Below, piece by piece: positions 30,093 through 37,176 of a stretch of 37,176 nucleotides of DNA. Source of the DNA: Kiritimatiellia bacterium. Lineage in GTDB: Bacteria; Verrucomicrobiota; Kiritimatiellia; RFP12; UBA1067. The stretch spans positions 1 through 37,176 of the forward strand of contig JAFQYM010000043.1 of the NCBI GenBank assembly GCA_017406465.1, read 5' to 3'. Below the pieces are notes generated by a model, which ran no database searches, was not told where the DNA came from, and saw only the letters and a list, made by a program, of their open reading frames with translations. The translations under genes were made by a program, and so were the position numbers. The first letter of the stretch is position 1. Every line of letters starts with the position of its first letter.

Positions 30093-33000
30093 CGACCGTT
30101 GATGCTATATCTTTCAAAGAATATCTCCACTTGCAAACGGCGCAGGTGAAGAATGCGCCCATTATAGATGAATACGACGATTTTATATTGAAGATATGGG
30201 AATTGTTCTCGCTGAGATCCGCAGCAGAAGATTACTTTACCAAACATAAGTATGTGGCCAAGAACCGTCATGGTGCGCTACCATTACCTTGGGATGAAAT
30301 CCGACGTGTTCTTGAAAGTGGGGGACCTCCAGAAAACATAATAACGGCGATTGCCAAACGCCACGTTCAGACATTGGAGGTCTTGGCCGGTAATCTACGA
30401 AAAGTTTTAATGCGTTTTCGCGAGATGGTCGGAATTGCGCATGTACAACAGTTGGATTCACATTGTCTACGATGGCTTACAAGACAACCAGGTTATTCAC
30501 CAATCGAAAAGGCGGGGACACGACAGGAGATATTGGGTGTTGTTCGAAAAGAAAACTACGATACGCTTGAGAACAGGGTCTTGAAAGACTTCCTGCGCCG
30601 GTGCTTTGCACAATCAAATATGTATTTGAGAAGGTACGGGTCGAAATGGCCGACCCACATGACAATTTTAAATGTAGAAAAGCTCAAGAATCTCTGTATA
30701 GCGATTTTGTCATTGCCTGAATGCGAGAAGGTAAAGTCGTTACGAGAATTCCCAATGCCGAATTATGTGCTCCAGCAGGATCGTCTTTATTCGAGGGTGT
30801 GGGTTGAATATTGCAAACTTGTTCGCCAAGACGATGTGGCGGAAAAACTTTGGGTTAGACGGCAAGAAGTATCAGATGATTATGACAACATTCATAATAA
30901 TGTTGCGCGGTGTTGTTCTCCGAATGCCAAATATGCAACACCGATTTGGTTTAATGAACTTGATGGGAAACAAAATATCCTTGAAGAACCTATATTTGAA
31001 TGTGACCTTTTAGATGAACCAATTATTGAGCCACCGATCGAACATGAAGAAACAGTTGTCGTTGACCTAACATATCCTTGGGATGGTCGGGATATCATTG
31101 TCATTCCGAAAAACCATCCCAATGCCAGACCTTTCATCCAAAACCCGCATCGGCCAAGTCGAGAACCCGGGAAGAATATCCAACTTGAAGAAATACTTAA
31201 GACAAAGGATGCCGATGGACTTTCTTCTTATTTTCATCATTTATATGGATTACTTGGGGGAAAGAAATGGGTTGTCCTAGTCCCTGACCATTGGGATGCT
31301 GCTTGGCTTGAGAAAATCATTTGTGCACGTCCGCCCGCTCTGTTCGCACGTTCCGACATGTTCCTTCTTTGGCGCAGTGTTGCTGCGGCACTTGGATATC
31401 AGATAAAACAAAGGGAACTATCCAATGGTGAATCGCTTTTGGTTGAAGACGGATATTGCCACGATAAATACAACGCGATTACAATTCGATTCATGGATGA
31501 CGGCAATGGACGAGTAGTGCCGCAAAGAGCATCACTGCGGCTACATGGCGAGGATGCAGTTGGGGGCGATGTTAGGTTTGTTGTTGAGATGAACAAGGGC
31601 GATAGAGCGGTGTTGGCAAAATTGAAACGTCCCAATTCCTTTGGTTGGCGTTTTGGATGTTTGTGTGGCAATGATAGCTTACTAGTTGATGGCGCACGAG
31701 AATGTCTAAGAAGAATGTCTTTAAGCGAGACACCGTATTTTGATGAGCTAGATTCATTGGCATTAGTTGTGACCACGCGCGATGAGCGGGTCGAATTCTC
31801 AAAACCGCTCGTTAGACACACAGAACGGTGGCCTGGTGGGAAAAAGTTTATTACAGATGAGAAGCAACCTGTTGGAACTTTACATTCGGGATCTAGGAAG
31901 TTGTTACTATATCTTGCTGAAGGTAAGCCGCGTGAAGATTTAAAGCTCAAAGAATGGAAGGTGGATTTTGACATTACCACTAAAGAAGATGCCGAGATAA
32001 TGTGCCAGGTAGAGATTACGCCTGGTCAAGGGTTAGCGACAGCTTGTTTTTTCGCATCATTTCTTGAACGTCCAAAATTGATTGACATAGGATCGGCAAC
32101 GCCGTCTGACATGACAAAAGTTCGCATAGAACGCGAATTGAAGAGGCACTTTCCTCCAACAATGCCTTATGTGGAAGCGAGCCATTATGCGTGGACAGGG
32201 AAGGTTCATGATCAGGTAGATGCGTTTCTCTTGAATGGCGTTCCGCCGGATGCCGCTTTATTTTACCGGGCGCAAAGTTATTGGGGACGAGTCGATCCGA
32301 TAGATAGATTTTGTGAACGTAAATATGGTGAAAATCGCTTTTTTGATGCAGAGACTATGTCGCCAATCGATAAGTTGAAACGAGAGAATGTGTTTGGTAA
32401 TAATCCGAGAAATCGTTTCCCGGATTCACGCGTGTCGGATTCACAATACAAAACCTTGTTCAAACGCTTGTTAACAGCGATGCAACAAGATAGGAAACGT
32501 TATTTGCGACTTCTCGCATGGACATATCAATATGATAATGATGATTTCGAGTCTGTCAGAGCGGAGTTGTTCAGTCAGTATGTAAAGAGAGGCGTTTGCT
32601 TAACCGAGATTGAAACTTCTTTTTGCGCAAATAATTTCTCCTCAAAAGATACTCGGACGGGAATGTTGCTCACGAAGGCGTTGGAGAACATTTGCAATGT
32701 TATACTCCCAGATCAGAAAGATTTGCGACTGGCGTATAATTTAATGCAATTTCATCCGACATCAATACAGGGTAGCGAGACGGCTCTTTGTGAGCGAGCG
32801 TTTAACGCTCTAGTTTCTGCATACAATTCATATCGTTTCTTCCGAACGAATCTCTTTGGATCGGTTTGGATACATAGCGCGGAGAACACCAAGGTTGCTG
32901 GATACTTCATTAAAACAATGCTTTTCATTTTGCATAAAAGGAGATTCGATAAGGAATGTCTTGTTGCCCCTGATGGGTGGATTAAATCTACAGATGGTAA

Positions 33001-33118
33001 CCTGTTGCCGCCCGGTCAGCTCTCTTATGAAATTGGTTGTAAACATGAAACAATGCGCAGGTCTTTGATAGAATATGTCAACGGGCGCGGAACCTTGGAA
33101 GGGATTCCCAGTAACTGA
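30089..33118 (+). CDS. DUF2357 (McrC N-domain family) protein with possible Hsp70/actin-like segment (operon gene 3)
   Basis: The product has 1009 residues. ATG 30089 overlaps the upstream stop (ATGA); 30071 is an alternative. The N-terminal about 260 residues carry the DUF2357 pattern: QQLDSHCLRWLTRQPGYSPI, then VVRKENYDTLENRVLKDFL, the DTxENRxxKxFL motif seen in the McrC N-terminal domain. I do not see a clear PD-(D/E)xK nuclease. Instead, about residues 335-440 include VVDLTYPWDGRDI, WVVLVPDHWDAAWLEKI and MFLLWRSVAAALGYQI. The last two align in order and spacing with the Hsp70 nucleotide-binding motifs VPAYFxxxQ and INEPTAAALAYG. The phosphate-2 loop is not obvious, so ATP binding is uncertain. 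The C-terminal half (about 600-1009) is unrecognised, with CEITPGQGLAT-like and FHPTSIQGSE patches. It is probably the effector or adaptor driven by the McrB-like partner. Confidence 0.85.
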   Translation: MTTVDAISFKEYLHLQTAQVKNAPIIDEYDDFILKIWELFSLRSAAEDYFTKHKYVAKNRHGALPLPWDEIRRVLESGGPPENIITAIAKRHVQTLEVLAGNLRKVLMRFREMVGIAHVQQLDSHCLRWLTRQPGYSPIEKAGTRQEILGVVRKENYDTLENRVLKDFLRRCFAQSNMYLRRYGSKWPTHMTILNVEKLKNLCIAILSLPECEKVKSLREFPMPNYVLQQDRLYSRVWVEYCKLVRQDDVAEKLWVRRQEVSDDYDNIHNNVARCCSPNAKYATPIWFNELDGKQNILEEPIFECDLLDEPIIEPPIEHEETVVVDLTYPWDGRDIIVIPKNHPNARPFIQNPHRPSREPGKNIQLEEILKTKDADGLSSYFHHLYGLLGGKKWVVLVPDHWDAAWLEKIICARPPALFARSDMFLLWRSVAAALGYQIKQRELSNGESLLVEDGYCHDKYNAITIRFMDDGNGRVVPQRASLRLHGEDAVGGDVRFVVEMNKGDRAVLAKLKRPNSFGWRFGCLCGNDSLLVDGARECLRRMSLSETPYFDELDSLALVVTTRDERVEFSKPLVRHTERWPGGKKFITDEKQPVGTLHSGSRKLLLYLAEGKPREDLKLKEWKVDFDITTKEDAEIMCQVEITPGQGLATACFFASFLERPKLIDIGSATPSDMTKVRIERELKRHFPPTMPYVEASHYAWTGKVHDQVDAFLLNGVPPDAALFYRAQSYWGRVDPIDRFCERKYGENRFFDAETMSPIDKLKRENVFGNNPRNRFPDSRVSDSQYKTLFKRLLTAMQQDRKRYLRLLAWTYQYDNDDFESVRAELFSQYVKRGVCLTEIETSFCANNFSSKDTRTGMLLTKALENICNVILPDQKDLRLAYNLMQFHPTSIQGSETALCERAFNALVSAYNSYRFFRTNLFGSVWIHSAENTKVAGYFIKTMLFILHKRRFDKECLVAPDGWIKSTDGNLLPPGQLSYEIGCKHETMRRSLIEYVNGRGTLEGIPSN

Positions 33119-33145
33119 AATGTGCTTGACAAAAAGGAGAACAAA

Positions 33146-34006
33146 ATGAACTACCAATGTTTCAATGATGAGCCGCCACCAAACTTTCTTATGGCATATA
33201 GGATGGCAGGAGAGGCGATTGAACGGATGGGACAGAGCCTGCCTTCGGGGCCGGAAAACAAAGCGCCATATTTTCGTTGGCTGGTGATGCGCCCTCAGAT
33301 GCTTTTCGCGCATCTGGTGTTTGCATACCGGAATCAAGTGTTTGCCGTTTATGTAAATGTCGTAAACGATGGAATTCCAAGTTTTAGTGCAGCCCACAAG
33401 AAACGTCTGACAGAGGCATCAGAAGAGTTTAACCTTGTACCATGTGAAATACAAGTGAATGTTGGTAAAACGGGTGTAAATCAATTGGGGGTTTATGGGT
33501 CTGAATTGAAGAATGTATCGGGTCTTATAAATGTAATATCAAGGGCGCCTGTTTTGCCTGCGGATTTGGCTACGGATGCGGATGTCCCGATGTCACAGTG
33601 GGAGAGGCGGGCTTTTGCCATCAATGTAATAGAACGTGATATTCGTGAAAACAACAAATTTGAAATTGGCAGTACTTGTAGTGTTCTTGGAATTGATCCT
33701 CAGATTTGGTTCAAGGATGACAAAGGCCGACCGTGTTGGTGTATAGTTCGTGATTGGATTGGTAAAAGCGACTCAGACCCCAAGAAGAACGATTTTTACC
33801 ATTTCATCGACTCCAATAAGCATCTTCGACCTTATGATGGTTATTTTGCGGGAGTTAGTATTTCATCAGCAGAGCCAGTCGTGTACTTCCCAGATGGCAC
33901 GATAGTTCCGTTGTCCAAAAGGTTTTCAGCTGAATGTCCACTTTATCGAGGACATAACATGTATGTTAATAGCGTTGGACTTGAAAGGATTTATGTTGCC
34001 GACTAA
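33146..34006 (+). CDS. Unrecognised protein in the defence-like operon (gene 4)
   Basis: The product has 286 residues. ATG 33146 is preferred because AAAAAGGAG lies just upstream; a GTG 24 bases earlier lacks a site. There is no signal peptide or membrane helix. Visible features are a mixed alpha/beta N-terminal half with MLFAHLVFAYRNQVFAVYVN, a patch GKTGVNQLGVYGSELK (about residues 107-122), then FEIGSTCSVLGIDPQIWFKD and the rather conserved-looking GRPCWCIVRDWIG (about 196-208), and an ending RGHNMYVNSVGLERIYVAD. I cannot assign a family. It starts 27 bp after gene 3 and shares its base composition, so it probably belongs to the same system, possibly as a substrate-recognition or inhibitor component. 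It ends 19 bp before an AlbA_2 fragment. Confidence 0.8.
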   Translation: MNYQCFNDEPPPNFLMAYRMAGEAIERMGQSLPSGPENKAPYFRWLVMRPQMLFAHLVFAYRNQVFAVYVNVVNDGIPSFSAAHKKRLTEASEEFNLVPCEIQVNVGKTGVNQLGVYGSELKNVSGLINVISRAPVLPADLATDADVPMSQWERRAFAINVIERDIRENNKFEIGSTCSVLGIDPQIWFKDDKGRPCWCIVRDWIGKSDSDPKKNDFYHFIDSNKHLRPYDGYFAGVSISSAEPVVYFPDGTIVPLSKRFSAECPLYRGHNMYVNSVGLERIYVAD

Positions 34007-34025
34007 AACCGATCTTGGGGAAATT

Positions 34026-34193
34026 ATGAAAAGAGAAACACAGACGATAGAATTCAAGCAGTCGTGGCACGACGAATACCTGAAATGGATTTGCGGCTTT
34101 GCCAATGCGCAGGGCGGTAAGTTGGTCATCGGCGTGGATGATGCTAAGATAACCGCTTGTGTGGCGGATGAATTGGAATGGAGGCTGAAATGA
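34026..34193 (+). pseudogene. AlbA_2 (Schlafen-like) domain fragment
   Basis: The frame encodes 55 residues. TQTIEFKQSWHDEYLKWICG followed by FANAQGGKLVIGVDD is the typical N-terminus of AlbA_2-domain transcriptional regulator/ATP-binding proteins, which run to about 400 residues or more. The sequence departs from the family after VDD (AKITACVADELEWRLK) and stops at 34191-34193, overlapping the ATG of the RhuM gene (ATGA). It is a truncated gene whose end now couples translation to rhuM. GGAGG inside the end of this frame is rhuM's ribosome site. Confidence 0.75.
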
Positions 34194-35215
34194 ACGTTAA
34201 TGAGTTCCCAATCGTGCTTTTTACTACGGAGGCCGGCGAAATCCGTGTAAACGCAGTTCTGCGTGATCAGACACTTTGGTTGACACAGAAAGCGATGGCG
34301 GGATTGTTTGGCGTCAAAAGCCAGGCAATAACCAAGCACTTGAAAAACATTTACGCCACAAAGGAACTTCAGATGGCGGCAACTTGTTCCAAAATGGAAC
34401 AAGTTCAGAATGAGGGTGGACGCAGCGTCTCGCGCGAGGTGGTGTTCTACAATCTTGATGCGATTGTAGCCGTTGGCTACCGGGTCAATTCATTCCGGGC
34501 AACTCAATTTAGAATCTGGGCAACAAGGGTCTTGACGGAATATATCACAAAAGGATTCGTGCTTGACGACAATCGTCTGAAAAAAGGCGGCAATTCATTC
34601 GGTGAAGATTACTTTCGCGAGTTGCTTGAACGAGTTCGCTCCATACGGGCAAGTGAACGCCGGATATGGCAGCAGATAACAGATATCTATGCCGAATGCA
34701 GCGTGGACTATGATAGGAATTCAGATATCACTCGCGATTTCTATGCAATGGTCCAGAACAAATTCCATTATGCGATTGTTGGGGAAACCGCCGCCGAGAT
34801 TGTCTATCATCGTGCAGATGCAACAAGAGATCACATGGGACTTCAGACCTGGAAGAACGCCCCGGATGGTCGTGTGCTTAAAAGTGATGTGACGATTGCC
34901 AAGAACTATCTTACTGCATCGCAGGTACGAGAATTGGAGGGCGCAGTTGTCGGGTATTTCGATTATATCGAGCGAATCATAAAACGGCATCAAACCTTTA
35001 CCATGGAGCAGTTTGCAAAGAGCGTCAATGCGTTTCTTGAATTCAACGAGTACGAGGTACTGGATGGTGCCGGTACGGTGTCTCGAGCGCAAGCCGATGA
35101 GAAGGCTTTTGTTGAGTACGAAGAATTTAATAGACACCAGAAAATTGAATCAGACTTTGATCGTCAGATAAGGCTGTTTCTTGACACTAAAGACGATGGG
35201 GATTTGGCAAAATAA
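34190..35215 (+). CDS. rhuM: RhuM family protein
   Basis: The product has 341 residues, the normal length. ATG 34190 has GGAGG (34180-34184) and an ATGA overlap with the upstream fragment; ATG 34178 is an alternative. The N-terminus shows the RhuM pattern: LWLTQKAMAGLFGVKSQAIT, KHLKNIYATKEL and YNLDAIVAVGYRVNSFRATQ with FRIWATRVL. Then follow GFVLDDNRLKKGG, the YFRELLERVRSIRASERRIW segment and NKFHYAIVGETAAEIVYHRAD. The winged-helix-like N-terminus suggests DNA or protein binding. RhuM proteins are common in pathogenicity and defence islands and near restriction genes; their biochemical function is not established. It lies between operon gene 4 and the helicase, with an AlbA_2 remnant in front, so it may be a cassette inserted into the operon. 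Confidence 0.88.
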   Translation: MNVNEFPIVLFTTEAGEIRVNAVLRDQTLWLTQKAMAGLFGVKSQAITKHLKNIYATKELQMAATCSKMEQVQNEGGRSVSREVVFYNLDAIVAVGYRVNSFRATQFRIWATRVLTEYITKGFVLDDNRLKKGGNSFGEDYFRELLERVRSIRASERRIWQQITDIYAECSVDYDRNSDITRDFYAMVQNKFHYAIVGETAAEIVYHRADATRDHMGLQTWKNAPDGRVLKSDVTIAKNYLTASQVRELEGAVVGYFDYIERIIKRHQTFTMEQFAKSVNAFLEFNEYEVLDGAGTVSRAQADEKAFVEYEEFNRHQKIESDFDRQIRLFLDTKDDGDLAK

Positions 35216-35251
35216 TCAGGCTTGATAAGAAGCGGAAAGAAGTCATAATCA

Positions 35252-37176
35252 ATGGCAGAACCTTGGACAAAATTCAGGAACTTGTGCCGCTACTATGCCG
35301 ACTGCGTAAAGTATTCGGAACAGAGCCAAGAGTATCTGTTCTCAAATCAGTTGGGGATATCGTTCATGATGCCGCGGCTGCCATACAACTGGCATGTCAT
35401 GGACGGTGAATTTGTAGTTGCAACATCAAAGGAAGATGTCTTTGTTCGATCCAATCTGCTCAAGGCTTCAGACGAAGAAGAGTTGTTCATTGGCTATCCG
35501 CTTCAATCGTTTATTTCGCCCAACGGTGTTGAATGCCTTTCTCCGATCATGATGTTTCCAGTTTCAATCTCGGTGCAAGGAGCGGGGTTTACAACTGGGA
35601 TGAAGATGGAGATAGATAGGCAAGGCATATCCATAAACCATGACTGGATCGAATACCATATCCCTAAGGCAGATCAAAAGGCATTTCAGCGCGCTTGCGA
35701 ACAGGCAAATGACGAGTTGGGGCGGGTTGATGTAGAACTGGTGTTAAACTACATATCACGGCGTTTTGGTGTCAAAGAGCTTTCGCCCAACTCAATGGCT
35801 TTTTCAGTTCGCCACTCGCAATCTGAGAAGGAACTTTTAAATACTGCCGTGTTGTTTGTCGGCAACAAGACCACATATACGAAGAATCTGCTTTCAGAAC
35901 TGCGCCGCATAAGTACAGAACCCGATTCGGTGTTGGACAAAACCGCTCTTGCATACGTGTTTCGCGATCCGCCTCTTCCGAACGATCCCGTTCATGGTGT
36001 TGGCGAAGACGAGAAGCGCATCCCCGTATCCTTCACAAAGCGTAGAATGAATGCGGGGCAATTCGAAGCGGTGGAAGAGTCATTGAATCGACCAGTGGTC
36101 AAAGTAATCGGGCCACCCGGTACCGGCAAGTCTTTCATGGCCGTAAACTTGATTGCAAACGAAGTTCTGCATGGTGGGTCAGTTCTTTTCACAAGTAAGA
36201 ATCATAAGGCAATCCACGCCATCTTTGATAAGGCACCTGATGCAATTGAAGATTCTGATTTTCCGCTTGTTTCCTTTTGCACTACGCCAGACAATCCCAC
36301 AAATGCAGATTGGCAGAAATCGCAGCAGTCAGTGGATTTGCGTACGGACCTCGTAAAGGCTAGGCTTTCGAAAGCGTATCGGCAGCAAGATGCCACCACA
36401 GATTCCATGATCGATGATGTTTCATGGTCTGCCAAACTCGATGTCGCATTGTCGCAATACCGGGATGCAGAATCGCACATTGCACGCTTTCAATATTTAC
36501 GGAGGGCAATATCGGGCTTTGAAAGGCTGCTATCGGACTTAAACGAACATATCAAATCTCTTTCAGTTGATAAGCGCGATAGTGCCGAAACAATGTCACT
36601 GCTTGAGCAGGTCAATGTGGCATTAAGCGCGGTACCTAAACGCAATTTCATTGACCGATTGTTTGATGCGATAAAAAGGATATTCGGGCACGATACTTTC
36701 CCGAGTAGAGAATTGCGTAAGCAACTTGCAGATGTAGCACCAGACCTTGTCAATGCGTTCGTGTCGTCTAAAACCGTCCGGAAGGAAGTGAGGCGAGTGC
36801 TGTCGGTATTAAAATGCCGACAAGTTGCCAAACAACTGGAGGTTGCAGACATTGCCGCGCTAAAGGAGGAAGAGGCTGAGAGCAATTATGACAATCTGAA
36901 GGAAGCGACGAAAAAGGCGTTGCTGGATGCCGAGGCTACCGTACAAGCGGCGTACGTTGAAAAGATGTTGCGCGGCATTTCTACTGTAAATGACACTGAG
37001 ATAGTTGTAGCAAGATGTAAAAGTGCTGTGGAAGATGTTTTGCGGACGGCATCGTTGCCTTTCATGGCATCTGTAGGCGATGGGAATAAATACGATACAG
37101 CGTTAAAGGCGTTCGGCGAATACCTGAGGATATTTCCTGCCTGGGCGGCTACAATGCTTTCGTTGAAACGTGCCGC
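35252..37176 (+). CDS. UPF1-like superfamily 1 helicase, N-terminal 641 codons (runs off the window)
   Basis: An open frame starts at ATG 35252 (weak site GGAAAGAAG) and continues without a stop to the last base. Residues about 1-270 form a pre-helicase region of mixed alpha/beta, with EYLFSNQLGISFMMPRLPYN. The helicase begins with a Q-type motif MNAGQFEAVEES, Walker A VIGPPGTGKSFMAVNLIAN (about 287-305) and motif Ia SVLFTSKNHKAIHAI. After that comes a very long helical, Glu/Lys/Ala/Arg-rich stretch (about 340-640) before any motif II is reached. Long helical insertions at this place are typical of UPF1/AAA_11-type helicases. These helicases are known partners of coiled-coil McrBC (CoCoNuT-type) systems, which fits the upstream genes. 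It begins 36 bp after rhuM and shares the AT-rich composition. Confidence 0.85.
   Translation, partial: MAEPWTKFRNLCRYYADCVKYSEQSQEYLFSNQLGISFMMPRLPYNWHVMDGEFVVATSKEDVFVRSNLLKASDEEELFIGYPLQSFISPNGVECLSPIMMFPVSISVQGAGFTTGMKMEIDRQGISINHDWIEYHIPKADQKAFQRACEQANDELGRVDVELVLNYISRRFGVKELSPNSMAFSVRHSQSEKELLNTAVLFVGNKTTYTKNLLSELRRISTEPDSVLDKTALAYVFRDPPLPNDPVHGVGEDEKRIPVSFTKRRMNAGQFEAVEESLNRPVVKVIGPPGTGKSFMAVNLIANEVLHGGSVLFTSKNHKAIHAIFDKAPDAIEDSDFPLVSFCTTPDNPTNADWQKSQQSVDLRTDLVKARLSKAYRQQDATTDSMIDDVSWSAKLDVALSQYRDAESHIARFQYLRRAISGFERLLSDLNEHIKSLSVDKRDSAETMSLLEQVNVALSAVPKRNFIDRLFDAIKRIFGHDTFPSRELRKQLADVAPDLVNAFVSSKTVRKEVRRVLSVLKCRQVAKQLEVADIAALKEEEAESNYDNLKEATKKALLDAEATVQAAYVEKMLRGISTVNDTEIVVARCKSAVEDVLRTASLPFMASVGDGNKYDTALKAFGEYLRIFPAWAATMLSLKRA

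Overview
The window looks like a chromosomal segment from an uncultured, GC-rich bacterium of the Verrucomicrobiota/Kiritimatiellota/Lentisphaerota type. This is an inference, not a proof. It rests on an exosortase with its dedicated C-terminally anchored substrate, a serine palmitoyltransferase gene, secreted carbohydrate-active proteins, many short dispersed intergenic repeats, and a very uniform promoter style. That style is TTTTGN-TATAAT, an extended -10 with no convincing -35, often placed so that transcription would begin at or just before the start codon. No rRNA, tRNA or CRISPR array was seen.

Layout. 1-3.8 kb: the end of a DUF1349 protein, a repeat-flanked fragment of an AAA_14/DUF4143 ATPase, two small secreted proteins, an intact AAA_14/DUF4143 ATPase behind a palindromic operator candidate, and a YpsA/MoCo-carrier-like SLOG protein. 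3.9-9.3 kb: a GH5-like lipoprotein lacking its central part, a 3D-domain cell-wall enzyme, a membrane protein, an 85-residue protein made of three exact 29-residue CCCH modules, an SGNH hydrolase fused to an ABM domain, and RarA. 9.3-15.1 kb: a probable operon of serine palmitoyltransferase, an NAD-dependent epimerase/reductase (together resembling the first steps of bacterial ceramide synthesis), a GH127-like glycosidase and an ABC-F ATPase. 15.1-20.9 kb: an exosortase overlapping its probable single substrate (MSEP-CTERM/VIT-like), then a SNF2 helicase carrying an in-frame cloverleaf-forming repeat. 20.8-25.1 kb: a hypothetical gene on the minus strand and a primase-helicase-nuclease fusion of the TOTE type.

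From about 25.1 kb the content becomes defence-like, and from about 26.6 kb the DNA is visibly AT-richer, suggesting a horizontally acquired island. A decayed restriction cluster comes first: a truncated methyltransferase-like N-terminus and a YhcG/DUF1016 nuclease with one in-frame TGA. Its promoter and 5' end are duplicated, and the second copy now sits directly in front of a long operon.

That operon is the main discovery candidate. It encodes a membrane-anchored coiled-coil protein, a membrane-anchored coiled-coil McrB-like AAA+ ATPase, and a DUF2357 (McrC N-domain family) protein with a possible Hsp70/actin-like segment. These are followed by an unrecognised protein, an AlbA_2 fragment with a RhuM gene, and a UPF1-like SF1 helicase that runs off the window end. 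The gene set resembles the coiled-coil type IV restriction (CoCoNuT-like) systems but has unusual features. It reads as a membrane-tethered sensor/ATPase (coiled coils plus McrB-like motor), an effector or adaptor (DUF2357), and a nucleic-acid translocase (helicase).
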